Shown: positions 19,088 through 30,074, counted from the first letter of the stretch. The stretch: 30,741 nt of DNA from Terana coerulea (GCA_024811115.1 JAKOGH010000663.1:1-30741), one strand, 5' to 3'. Program-made: numbers and translations. The notes: generated by a model not told the origin, from the letters alone.

Positions 19088-22000
19088 ATGCCGCCTGTTT
19101 TGCCCCCTCTTGACGGCTCGATCCGTACACTCCCCGAGTTCTCTGACTTCCAAGCTCGGTATAACGAAAACTCGCCATGGGCCGTATTTCCTTCCCCGCA
19201 CGACTCGTCCAAGGTCGATTCCTTGACTTTCGGTGACTTGGACCGTGCAAGCCATCTCGTAGCTCATGTATTTCGGCCCAAGCGCACGGGGCGGGATGGA
19301 GAGGTCGTGGCTCTACTCCTGCACACAGACATCGTGCTATACGTTGCGGGACTTTTGGGGCTTTTTAGGGCAGGACTGGCGGTGAGTATCGGCGTTGATA
19401 TGGTAGAATGTTCTTCTAATCAAGGCACAGCCATTCCCCATGTCGCCCAGGAATTCAGTCGAAGCCATCTGCAATATGCTGGAAGCCAGTAACAGCCGCC
19501 GCGTTATTATCCAAGCTTCTACGTCAGCACTCGCGTCGCAGGTCCACGCTGCCATGGCGAGCAAGGGTGTACTTATTCAATTGGAAGACTTTCCGTCGCT
19601 AGAGATGGTCTTTCCGGCCTTCGCCAAGGCTGAAGCCACGCCAGATATTACAAGTATGCCATATCCTCGTCAAGATGCTTCTGACTCTTCAGACCGCGCG
19701 GTTCTGTACATCCACTCATCTGGATCCACCGGCCTTCCGAAGTCGATCCCCTTCACTCAGAAGTACTTGTGGACGTGGATGACTCGCAGTGCGTTGATAT
19801 TTTGCATTGAATTTCGTCGCTAGAGGGCACTAATTGCTTATCCACCAGGCTATGTCAAGGATGCTCGCGCTAGGGGTGTCTGCTTCGCTACCATGGGTCT
19901 GCCGACCTTTCACACCATGGGCTTCACCGCACAGCTTTGCTTCCCACTTCTCACCTCCAACTTTATGGGCGTATACACCCCTCAACATCCGGCATCACCT
20001 GTCGTTCCTGATGCCCAAAGCATGTATGAAGTGTCCAAACTGACGGGCTGCCGGGCGCTGTATACAGTGCCCTCAATTGTAACGGTGAGTGGATGTGCAC
20101 ATCTCAGAGGGCGCTCCTGCTAAATTAAATGTGCTTGCTCAATTAAATGCGCATAGGCGTGGTCTCAATCACCCCAGATCATGAAATATATCAAGACTCT
20201 GGATCTATTGGTGGGCAAACATTGTATTCTGCGCTGCATCCCGCTGAATGAACTGCAGATCTACGGGGGCGGGCCGCTACCCCTCACTGTTGGAAACAAA
20301 ATGGTCGAAGAGGGTATCCGAATGTTCGCCGGGTACGGTGGGACGGAATTTGGCGGACCAATGAAAGGCCCATGGGACGATGCGCCGGGGCCCCTAGCTC
20401 CTATGAACATTGATGCCGATTGGGATTACAAGCGGCTATCCGCGGCGGCGACTGTGCGATGGGAGCCTCAAGGAGACGGGACGTACGAGCTAGTTATCAC
20501 GGTGCGCATGGTCAGCTTCGCCGGTGTCCGCTATACTGATAACTGACCGCAGGAGAATGATAAGTACCTGCTCGCTGCGCACAACGTGCCCGGAGAAAGG
20601 GCGTTTGCAACCGCTGATTTGTTCGAGCCGCATCCGACCAGGGATGGGCTCTGGAAAATGTAAGCCGCTACAGTCATAGCTTGCTTCTTCACGTCTTAAC
20701 GTCTGTGAATAGTGTTGGACGCAAGGATGACGTGATCACACTGGTGACAGGTCCGTCCATGTACGATCTTGGTTCTTCTTCGACTAATGTGGCGCATTTC
20801 AGGAGAGAAGATTGTACCTTTGCAGCAGGAAGGTCACATCGGCGCCAGCCCCCTGGTTGCGGGATGTATGATGTTCGGCCGTCAGCGAGAGCAGGCGGGG
20901 GTCTTGATTGAGCCCGCTACTTCCTTCGATCCCAACGACGACATCGCCTTAGCGCTCTTCCGCAATGCAATCTGGTGAGTGCGAGCTTTGACATGGCAAG
21001 CATGCTCTGACAGCCACTCAGGCCCACTATTGATCAAGCCAACGCAAAGGCACCAACGTTTGCCAGGATCTTCAAGGAGATGGTCATTACGACCCGTCCC
21101 GATCGGCCATTGCCTCGTGCAGGCAAGGGCACAATTATCCGCAAACAGGCTCTTTCCGCGTATGCAAACGAGATCGAGAATTTGTGAGAAATTGTTTTAT
21201 GCAGGGTTCGATAGGGCTAACCAGAGTCTTAGGTACGAGACCGTGGTAAATAGCTCTGGTGCTCACGACGTCAATCCGCCGCTATCTTGGAGCGAAGAGG
21301 ACCTCCGACCGTGGCTTGTTGAACTCGCGCAGTCTGTGAATAGTGGAGTAGTAGGGTTGGCCTCCGCCAATCTGTTCGACCAGGGTTTTGACAGGTACGT
21401 TCTATTCGTGCGACCTATACGCTGGCTGACAGTCACGCTGTAGCTTGAGCGCCACCTTCCTTCGAAACCGCGTCATCGGAGCCCTGAAATCCTCTAGGCA
21501 GCAGGCGGCTTTGCGTGCGGCGGCGAGGATTCCTTCAAATCTCGTTTTTGAGTACCCCACTATTCATGAGCTCGCGGCTGTCATTGCCAGCATGGTGCGG
21601 TTGGCCGATGACCTCGAGCATGCAGAGACGCCACCGGGCATCCAAGTGGAAGAGATCGAGCAGCTAGTTGCACGCTTCACGGCCGGTATGCAGGCTCGCA
21701 AGGTTGCAACCGCTCCTCCAGAACCACGAGATATCGTCGTGCTCTTGACTGGCGCCACCGGCAACGTCGGGTCCCATATTCTCGCCGCCCTTCTCTCCGA
21801 CACCAAGGTCGCTCGTGTCTTCGCTGTGAATCGACTGTCCGCCGACCCTCAGGTCAGGTTGAAGACAGTATTTGAGTCCCGCATGTTACCCGTCGAGCCG
21901 CTGGATGACGAAAAGCTGGTCTGCTTGAGTGGCGACATTGCACAAAATCATTTTGGCCTGGACGCTGCTCGGTACAATCAGGTCAGCAATTATCTGGCTC

Positions 22001-23070
22001 TTTCATTCTGCATTTTCTCATTCCGGATAACTATAGATCGTCAACTCCGTTACGAACATCATCCACTGCGCCTGGCCGGTTAACTTCAATCTACCGCTCC
22101 GCGCGTATCGAGGGGCATCTTTCAATGCTCCGGTCCCTCATCGACATTTGTGCAACTACGACTCGCACCATCAAGCTAATTTTCACCTCGTCCATAAGCG
22201 TTACGGCCAAATGGAAACCATCGAATGGCCGCGTTCCCGAACACGCTCTTGATGAGCCGCGTCTCGCTACCTCCTCTGGGTACGCTGCGTCCAAATTTGT
22301 TGCTGAACACGTACGCGCTTCGTCCCCTCGATATACTATAGCCACTTAATAATCGCATATGCAGATGCTCGAGAAGGCAGGTGAGCTAGGGGTCGCCGCT
22401 CTTACTGTGCGACTAGGACAAGCATGCGGGTCCCTGCAAACAGGAGCATGGGGCACGCAAGACTGGTTTCCGATTGTCGTCAAATCCAGCTTGGCTTTGG
22501 GGTGCCTCCCGCAGCTCAGCGAGGTAATGGTCTTTGGCTCATGAATATTACCCCTGCTGACGTCTGTTGTTCCAGTCTGTCTCATGGGTACCGATGGACG
22601 TTATTGGGCGTGCGTTTGTCAGTTGGGTTACATCTCCCGCTAATCTGCCCACGTTCGTCAACTTCGTCCATCCCAGGCCAACAGTATGGAGCATAGTGGC
22701 GGAAGATTTGAACAGCGCATTGGGAACGTCTTTTGTGATGGTCCCAATGGAACAATGGCTGGCCCGAGTGGATGAGATAGCTATGACGGCAAATGAAGAC
22801 GACTTCAGTCGCGTAGTGAGTCTCATGTTCACTATACATTCACAAGGGGCTGAAACAGTTTTCCAGCCGGCTCTGAAGCTGCTCAATTTCCTCCACAGAG
22901 CGAGATCCGACGACGCAGCAGTCTCGCCACAAGGTGACGGCAATGCCGACACACTGTGCCAGACATCAGCACTCAAGTCCTCTTCTATTGCATTGCGAGA
23001 ATTAGGCCCAATATCCAATGACCATGTGTATATGTGGGTGAAGTACTGGAAAGCGCAGGGGTTCATATAG
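19088..23070 (+). CDS. Adenylate-forming reductase (A-T-R, NRPS-like), one surplus base in the R domain
   Basis: A single-module enzyme that activates a carboxylic acid with ATP, loads it on a phosphopantetheine arm and reduces it with NAD(P)H. Fifteen exons: 19088-19381, 19431-19788, 19849-20084, 20157-20210, 20259-20501, 20553-20659, 20713-20750, 20803-20974, 21022-21183, 21233-21394, 21444-21981, 22037-22310, 22365-22523, 22576-22815, 22867-23070. A domain: HSSGSTGLPKSIPFT (A3), GYGGTEFGGP (A5), GRKDDVITLVTGEKIVP (A8), GKGTIIRK (A10). T domain: GFDSLSA, with the attachment serine codon split by the intron 21395-21443. R domain: LLTGATGNVGSH (NAD(P) site) and SGYAASK (catalytic Tyr/Lys). 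The exons total 3241 bases, 1080 codons plus one; the extra base is near 22107-22111 between NLPLRAY and GHLSMLRSL. An in-frame ATG at 19049 is an alternative start. The substrate cannot be predicted. Confidence 0.93.
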
Positions 23071-23160
23071 CTCCTCAATCATGTAATAAGATAAATCGGT
23101 GAAGCCTTACCCACATTGACGTAGATGTTATGCGTGCGGTAGTACCTGTGTCAATATACC

Positions 23161-23477
23161 TGTCATGAACTGCTGGGGCGTCTCTAGGGTATTCTTTTCA
23201 TTTCCATTGTCTTCTGCCCTTATCTATTGTTCCTCCATCGATACTCGTGGTTTCTGTATGTTTCTCTATTGTTCTGGACCGCTCTAGTGCATACACGAGG
23301 ATACTGGGTGGTACTGTACAGTTTAGGACTACACATGTATAAGTAGCTACCGTCTGCAACAGAAAGCCAGTCTCGAGCTGGTCTGTTCCCCAGCTAGTTA
23401 CTCGGAGACTGCACCATTACTTCCGTCCCCAGTTGAGAGCGTCGCACCTGGTACAGTTGTACTAGTTGTTGTTGACA
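23161..23477 (+). repeat. 5' LTR of element 2
   Basis: 317 bp, TGTCATGAAC...GTTGTTGACA. TATA-like TATAAGTAG at 23338, proposed self-primer AGTCTCGAGCT at 23369-23379. Confidence 0.95.
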
Positions 23478-23479
23478 TA

Positions 23480-23490
23480 AGCTCGAGACT
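23480..23490 (+). promoter_or_regulatory. Proposed self-priming primer-binding site of element 2
   Basis: AGCTCGAGACT, starting two bases after the LTR end and perfectly complementary to 23369-23379. It sits at the same place as in element 1. No TGG tRNA-type start is present. Confidence 0.6.
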
Positions 23491-24064
23491 ATCCTACCCC
23501 TGCGACAATCTCTCGTTGCTCCACCCGTTCTACCCAGAACACTTACCTTGTTGCCCGGTCCGTCCTGTATAGGAGGATTGTGTAGATTGAGTTTTGAACC
23601 TAGTACATTGGACTGTGACCACCTGCAAGGGAACAGCCCGTGAACCTCAGTATTGACCATCCCCCTGTGTCGTTACCCCATGCACACGCGAACTAGTTAC
23701 CTAATCAGTACCCCGTTGATCCAACTCAACGGTTTCGAGCTTCATTTCGGAAAGCTGTACCTTAGACACCCTAACCCGGTGCTCTTTGATCAGCTGGGAA
23801 CCTTTGGGCGCACCCCTGGGTGTGGGAAGCTAGTAAAAGCGGTAATCGGAAGGCGAGACAGGCGCTCTTTGGGCTCGTGTCCCTTAGAGTCAAGCTGCAA
23901 CCGAGAAGTCGGTAGACCGCAGCGGGATCAAACAGCAGAACACTGGTAACTCATAGCTATATTAGTAGTAGCACGTGCTGTGAATTCCTCTAAGACAACT
24001 TCTATCCTTGTGCTCTTCATTTCGGTTGAAGAGTATTACAGGCTGCCTAGAATAGGCCCCATTC
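23491..24064 (+). other. Leader region of element 2
   Basis: Alignable by eye with the element 1 leader. It contains the counterpart of the short ELYLRHPNPVLF frame (about 23745-23790), here frameshifted. Function not recognised. Confidence 0.45.
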
Positions 24065-24562
24065 GTGTATGGCTGGAGGCGAATCTTGCCCTTGTATAGG
24101 ACGACCTCATCATTTTTCCACGACTCGCGGGAGACTGATCTATCGAAGCACGACGGCAAGTGGTATTCGTGCCACGACCCAAGGTGCATTCACAAAGACA
24201 CTAAGTCAAGTGTCAAGTGTGAAACCTGTGCAGTAGACTTAGAAACTAAGTGCAAGTACGCATCATACTACGTCAAAGCCGACGATACCGCTATCAATCC
24301 ACCCACTCCCGCAGTCCTCCCTCAGCTGCTACCAGTTGATTTCCAAACCCCGCTGGCTCTAGTTCCTATCATCCCCGAATCCGAAGGTGAGAAGTCGTCG
24401 CCCAATAAAGAAAACGAGGACCACGACGACGGAGACGCCCTTCTATCCGACCACACTGAGTGCATCGAATTCTCCCAGATAGCCGATGCTATGGCTACCG
24501 CTACCCTAACCGGCCAGGCCTGGAGACGAATTACTCCGAGCCCTGTGCATGTGTCGATCTGA
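24065..24562 (+). CDS. Cysteine-rich protein encoded upstream of Gag, element 2 copy
   Basis: An open frame of 165 codons and the better preserved copy of this unit. About residues 29-70 hold CHDPRC, KCETC and ETKCKYASYY, a C-H-x2-C ... C-x2-C ... C pattern compatible with zinc binding. A proline-rich stretch (NPPTPAVLPQLLPVDF) and an acidic stretch (NEDHDDGD) follow. After one frame change the sense reading continues as LETNYSEPCACVDLNHNSLM and KCSEPCSHAGGKSTCQRCG up to the Gag start, so this may be the N-terminal part of a long Gag precursor. Element 1 has the same unit with the cysteines kept. The first ATG is not necessarily the true start. Confidence 0.5.
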   Translation: MYGWRRILPLYRTTSSFFHDSRETDLSKHDGKWYSCHDPRCIHKDTKSSVKCETCAVDLETKCKYASYYVKADDTAINPPTPAVLPQLLPVDFQTPLALVPIIPESEGEKSSPNKENEDHDDGDALLSDHTECIEFSQIADAMATATLTGQAWRRITPSPVHVSI

Positions 24563-24714
24563 ATCACAATAGTTTGATGCTTGGAAACAGGCTCATCTAT
24601 TTCCATTTCCTAGAGGGTACGGCTATAACCAGGAAATGCTCCGAACCCTGTTCACACGCTGGCGGAAAGTCAACCTGCCAACGTTGTGGAATTCGGAGCC
24701 CTAGGAGCCCAAGA

Positions 24715-25640
24715 TGAGAGGAGTGGTGGCAAGCAGCCGGAAGACCCGCCGGCCGGAGGACCCTCCTTTGGAGGTAACGGTGAAGGCGGAGGTCAAGGGT
24801 ATTGAGATTGTGACGACAATGATGATGATAACAAACGCGATTGCGATAGTCTGGCGAACAAGCCGGACACCTTCGACAGAAGCCGAAAAGATTGGAAAGC
24901 CTAGTGGAAGCAAATCAGGCTGAACATCTTTGCGAACCACCATAAGAAGCTCCGATCAGATCAAGCGAAAATCACATTTGTCCTGTCCTACATGCAGGGC
25001 GGATCAGCCGGAGAGTGGGCCGAGGCCTATCTCAAAAGCACTGATTTCGCATGTGCCGATTGGGGTACCTTTCAAGAGCGTCTGGTCAAGCAATTCTTGC
25101 ACAACCGACACTCGGACGCCCTGCAGAAGCTGAAGGAGCTGAAGCAGGGAAATATGAGTGTTCGAGAGTTCAGAACGCGCTTCAAGATGTATCGCCTCCC
25201 GAGCAGGATATGGCGCACTTCAGGAGCAGCTCGATGAGCAGTCAGTCATTCTCATTGACTACCTTGATGAAGCACTCCAGAAGCGAGTCCTCAACGCAGT
25301 CTGGAGTCGAGGCGTTTAAAGCGGTACTGCATACATGCACATCGCCGAGAACGTGGACAAGAATTAGAGGAGGCACTACCAGCGCCAGAAAAACCTCAGG
25401 GGCAGTCAGTCCCACAAGCCGGCTCCCAAGCCGCAAACTCAAAGTCAAGTGCCGGCAGCGTCTTCACAGACCCAAGCGCCTTGACAAGATTGTCAAGATG
25501 GAACCGGCATAACCTACGGAGGGGCCGGCCAACCGATGAACCTAGACAGGGCCTGAAAAGAAGGGCTTTGTTTCAATTGCCATCAGAAAGAACACTTGTC
25601 GCGTGACTGCCCCCTGCCGAAACAACCTCGCCAGGTGCAC
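24715..25640 (+). pseudogene. Gag of element 2, 5' part (broken)
   Basis: Same order as in element 1: glycine-rich start, then NKPDTFDRSRKDWKA followed by TAG at 24903-24905 (element 1 has TGG). Next come MQGGSAGEWAEAYL (about 24992-25033) and DALQKLKELKQGNMSVREFR (about 25118-25177). The zinc knuckle at 25569-25610 keeps C-x2-C-x4-H-x4-C. Frame changes occur near 25200 and 25310. The 3' part is displaced by the solo LTR inserted at 25715. Confidence 0.85.
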
Positions 25641-25714
25641 GGGCGTCTCCACGGAACTTCGTGATGAGAAGGATAATAAGCCCAAGCCGTCGTCGGCTCA
25701 AGCTAATTCGTTCC

Positions 25715-26278
25715 TGTCACAAATTTCCCTCAGCGCTAGTCTACAGCGCTTAGAGTGTAACATCAAGTCACGGGACACGTTACCCAGTCGTCACAACAGT
25801 GTTACAAGATGCTGATCAGTTGGCCATGCGACGAACGCATGGTTATCAGGGATATGCCTCATACGGACATAGGATCATGGACTCAGTTCTGGATTCGTTT
25901 CTAAACTATGACCTCACTATGAGGTCACTATGACATCGTGTATTGGTAGTGTACAGTAGCTAGATTAGAACATCTGGATAGTGTTGATGTTAGCATGATA
26001 GCTAGGTCAGATCTGATAAGGGAGTTAAAAGCGGTGGTATGCTCTGGAGCCTTAGTCATGGATCACCTGACTGTATCAGTTAGCATATGGTATTAGAGGT
26101 CTTAGATAGTGTCTGGGGTCCCTCTACACATGTATATAAGGAGGCTGGTCTGTGGGCTAAACCTCAGACTCAACAACATTGTTGATTCATATCCACTCTA
26201 CTAGCTCTACTCAAGTCCCTCTGCTTTCCCCACCTCTTTTAAGTCATCCCAGCAGGTGAGTATTGTAGTTTTGTGATA
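25715..26278 (+). mobile_element. Solo LTR of a different LTR retrotransposon, nested in gag
   Basis: A 564-bp insertion flanked by the 5-bp duplication GTTCC (25710-25714 and 26279-26283). Element 1 has the undisturbed site, with a single GTTCC at 14563-14567. Ends are TGTCACAA and TTGTGATA, an imperfect inverted pair (the canonical last bases CA are TA here). A TATATAA box at 26133-26139 lies about 145 bp from the right end, as expected for an LTR promoter. There is no similarity by eye to the element 1/2 LTRs. It is probably left by LTR-LTR recombination. Confidence 0.85.
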
Positions 26279-26283
26279 GTTCC

Positions 26284-27168
26284 CTGATGGAATGGAGGAA
26301 CACATTCATCGTGTGGTAGAATCATCGTTCATGAAACTTCTCAAGGGTTTTCAAAGTGGCTCAAGCGAAAGCACAGACGTGAAGAGCCTTGAATCATTTC
26401 TCAATTACTGTTGTACCATAGTGTTAGACGAATCATTGCAATGTTATTCTGAAGAGGCGTCTGCTGAGCAGCGCGGCGGTTCAACACCGTGCTTAATTCC
26501 CCATTCATTACCAGAAAACACGTCTGCACCGATAGTAGAGAAAAAACCTGTGCCAAAACCCAAATGGGTAAGAGAAGTCCCGTGGACTCCGGCGTGGATC
26601 CATCAGTGGACTACGTACAATGCTGAAGCGGCTGTTAAAATTCTGGAAGGATGGGTGCATGCAAAGCGTCAGGTAGATGCCACACTAGCAAGCGCCCAAA
26701 ATATTGCTTTCATGTCACGCTGATGAAGCAACTATATACCTTTCAGAATTAAAAACCCGCCCGAGATACATCTGAGGCCGAAAAGGCAATCAGATTGATG
26801 TTCCAATGATTGTCACTACATTGGACTCCTCTGAATCCTTCTCGGTGAAAGCGCTGTTAGACTCTGGATGCACTGGATCTTCCATTGATCAGACATTTGT
26901 ACAGGAACACAGCATTGCAACGACCAAATTGCCTGTCCCGATCCCAGTGTACAATGCCGACGGCAGTCATAATGTCGGCGGTCCGATCACAGAATGTGTC
27001 GATCTCAGAGTTAAGATTCAGGATCACGTGGAATGAATGTCATTCGCTGTCACAAACCTTGGAAATACTTCTATTTTCCTCGGTTATAAGTGGTTGGAAT
27101 TACACAACCCATCAATCAACTGGAAAGATTGCACACTCCAGTTCGATAGATGTCCAGCCACTTGTGAT
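26284..27168 (+). pseudogene. Gag-protease linker and aspartic protease of element 2 (broken)
   Basis: The reading resumes after the solo LTR with the linker FMKLLKGFQ and VPWTPAWIHQWTTYNAEAAV, then stops at 26721-26723. The protease follows in the frame from 26806, with LDSGCTGSSID and its catalytic Asp codon at 26860-26862. It stops at TGA 27034-27036, where element 1 has CGA. NLGNTSIFLGYKWLELHNP continues beyond. Several stops are C-to-T or G-to-A changes relative to element 1. Confidence 0.85.
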
Positions 27169-27302
27169 TATGTACAACACCTAATTGGCATTGAGGATGA
27201 CAAACACGAAATCCCGAATGATCTGGAGGCTCATCTTGAGGAGGGAACAAATCTTCGTTTTCGACTGGCAGCGCTACGTCGCAACAGGCGGCGCTCACAT
27301 CC

Positions 27303-28340
27303 GTGCTAAAACCAACGTGGCTATGGATCTGGCAATCAAGGAAAATGCTAAAAAGCAAAGAAACCCTTCGAGGAACTTGTCCTGAGCACTATCATGAGTA
27401 CAAGGACGTCTTTGCTAAAGAAAACTTCGATTCACTGCCAGAACGACGTCCGTGGGATTACGCGATTGAGCTAATGCCAGGTGCTATGCCGGTGGGAGGA
27501 AAATCATACCCTCACACGCTAGATGAACAGAAAGCGCTAGATGACTTCTTAGAAGAGAACCTTCGATCCAGGACGTATCCGCCCTTCCAAGTCACCCTGG
27601 GCAGCTCCGTTCTTCTTTGTCAAAAGAAAGATGGCTCGCTTCGACCAGTACAGGACTACCACAAGCTTAACGATTTAACAATCAAGAATCATTACCCACT
27701 TCCCTTTGATCCAGGAACTGGTAGACAAGCTGAAAGGGTCCAAGTACTTCACGAAGTTGGACGTCAGATGGAGCTACAACAACATCCGAATCAAGGAAGG
27801 CGACGAAGAAAGCGGCTTTCATCACAAACCGTGGACTCTTTGAACCCTCTAGTCATGTTCTTCTGTCTCAATTCGCCAGCCACGTTCCAGACAATGATGA
27901 ACGACATCTTCCGAGATCTGATCCAGGAAGGACACGTGATGGTCTACATCAACGACATCATGATCTATACCAAGAATCTGGAAGAACACCGTTGCATTGT
28001 GCAGCGAGTTCTGGATGTGATGCGAGAACACTGGTTGTACCTCAAGGCAGAGAAGTGCGAATTCGAACGGCTTGAGATCGAGTACCTTGGCATGATCATC
28101 TCTGAAGGACAAGTCCAGATGGATCCAGTCAAAGTAGAAGGCGTCAGGAAATGGCTGAAGCCCACTGTAAACGGGACATTCAGGGTGTTCCTCGCTTTAC
28201 CAACTTCTACCGGAGATTCATCAAAGACTTTGGCAAGATTGCAAAGCCGCTCACCTCTCTTACCGGCAACACCACAATTGTATGGAACCCGAGCAAGCCG
28301 AAGCTTTCAAAGAACTCAAGAACCGCATCTGTTCCGCTCC
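27303..28340 (+). pseudogene. Reverse transcriptase of element 2 (inactivated)
   Basis: A Ty3/gypsy RT. Recognisable parts in order: EYKDVFAKENFDSLPERRPW (about 27393-27455), QKKDGSLRPVQDYHKLNDL (about 27621-27680), a frameshifted stretch at about 27705-27840 that in another frame keeps YFTKLDVRW with the first catalytic Asp, then NSPATFQTMMNDIFRDLI (about 27872-27925). The YxDD box reads YIND at 27945-27956; the first of its two aspartates has become Asn (AAC), which should abolish polymerisation. KAEKCEF and YLGMIIS follow. Two compensating frame changes and a further one near 28180 break the domain. Confidence 0.9.
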
Positions 28341-28765
28341 AGTCCTAGCAATGCCCATGGACGAGGACAAGTTCCGAATTGAATGTGACGCTTCTGACTT
28401 CGCTACGGTGCAACTCTGGAACAACACCAGGATGGTAAATGGAAGCCTGTCACATTCCTCTCTAAAGCGTTCACAGCCACCGAGCGCAACTATGAGATCT
28501 ATGATAAAGAACTCATGTCCATCATGTCGGCACTTGACAAATGGCGCCAGTACCTGATGGGCGCTCGGCAGGACTTCGAGATCTGGACAGATCACAAGAA
28601 CTTAGAGTACTTCCTGGAAGCCACAGAAGCTGAATCGACGGCAAGCGCGATGGTGTGCCAAACTTGCCGAGTATCATTTCTTGCTTCAGCACAAACCCGG
28701 TCGGACCAATGGAAAGGCAGATGGACTCTCGCGACAGTCTGGATACGAGAATGGAAAGGACGATA
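28340..28765 (+). pseudogene. RNase H domain of element 2 (frameshifted)
   Basis: The C-terminal part of the RT polyprotein, degrading the RNA of RNA-DNA hybrids. IECDASDFAT (about 28378-28407) holds the first catalytic Asp. NYEIYDKELMSIMSALDKW (about 28489-28546) holds the Glu, and IWTDHKNLEYF (about 28581-28614) the next Asp. The pieces lie in different frames, so no intact product is encoded. Confidence 0.85.
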
Positions 28766-28979
28766 ACATAGACATTGTAGTACTAAAACCGGAACACTTT
28801 TCTGAATTATCTCTACATAGTATAGATCAGCACATGCTCGACGGACTAGCCACGGAATGGCTTGTAGATATTAAAAAGCACAAAGCTAATAAGGACAAAG
28901 TAGTTATAATAGCGCTAGCAAAAAAGGAGATGGACTGGAAGGAAGATGAAGAAGGATTGGTTACCTGGAAAGATCGCAT

Positions 28980-29690
28980 CTACGTCCTCGTACATCAGAA
29001 ACTTAGAACAGATCATCAAGCATCACCACGACTTGTACCTCATCAGACACCCCGGGCCAACACAAGACCCACGAGTTGATCACATGCAACTACTGGTGGC
29101 CACGCATTTGCGGAGACATCAGGAAGTACGTTGAGGGATGTGTCGACTGCCAGAAGACCAAAGTTCACACCAGATCCAAACTCGGCCCGCTCCATCCAAA
29201 TGAAATCGCCTCTGACCCTGGGAGATCATCTCTGTCGACAAAATTGGTCTACTCCCCGTCATTAGGATTCGATGCCATCATCGTGATTGTCTGTATGTTC
29301 TCCAAACAGATAATCTGCATTCCCTCCACCATCGAGCTCAACGCGTAAGGATGGAGCAAAATCCTGCGTGACCATGTTGTTGCCCATCACGGCATCCCGC
29401 GAAGACCATTAGCGTCAAGGAGCAGAGTTCAAAAATGAGTACATATCTGAACTCTATAAGTCTCTGGGAATCGAAGCCAATGCATCGCACGGCCTACCAT
29501 CCACAGACCGACGGTCAGACGGAACGGATTAACGCTGAAGTCGAACAGTACCTCCGACTTTTCATCAACTACCGACAATCCGATTGGGCCGAATGGCTAC
29601 CCCTCACATTGTTCTTGTACAATAACAAGTCAATAGCTCCACTGAACAAACTCTATTCTTTGTCAACAAAGGCTATCACCTAACTCCGGA
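28980..29690 (+). pseudogene. Integrase of element 2 (broken)
   Basis: An HHCC zinc-binding region is split over two frames (KHHHDLYLIRHPGPT near 29017-29060; YVEGCVDCQKTKVH near 29127-29170). The first catalytic Asp is in a VDKIG context near 29236. The second catalytic region near 29408-29432 has apparently lost one base exactly at the Asp codon. The third follows in [20 protein letters not shown] (about 29487-29546). Stops occur, for example TAA at 29346-29348. The protein would have inserted the element cDNA and made the 5-bp duplications. Confidence 0.85.
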
Positions 29691-30074
29691 AATGAACCCT
29701 CAGGAGTAAGAAGGAAACCGTGAGAGACTTTGTAGATCGAATGAAATCAGTGCAGAAGAAACGCAGGCAGCTATCGGATTAGCACAGGAGACGATGAAGC
29801 GCTTCCATGACTGGTGGAAAGGGAAGCACGAATACAAGCCAGGAGACCTTGTATGGCTGGAAGGGACCAACATCACCACAGATCAACCAATGAAAAGCTT
29901 GACAACAAGCGCTACGCCCGTTCAAAGTCAAACAAAAACACGGCGCCTCCGCTTACAAGCTTGAACTCCCAAAGCTTGGAGAAAGATCTATCCCACGTCA
30001 ATGAAATGTGGCTCTCACCGTTCCGAGAACCCTCCTTACAAATCCCAGGCACGTGAACCGAAGTACCCGATTTG

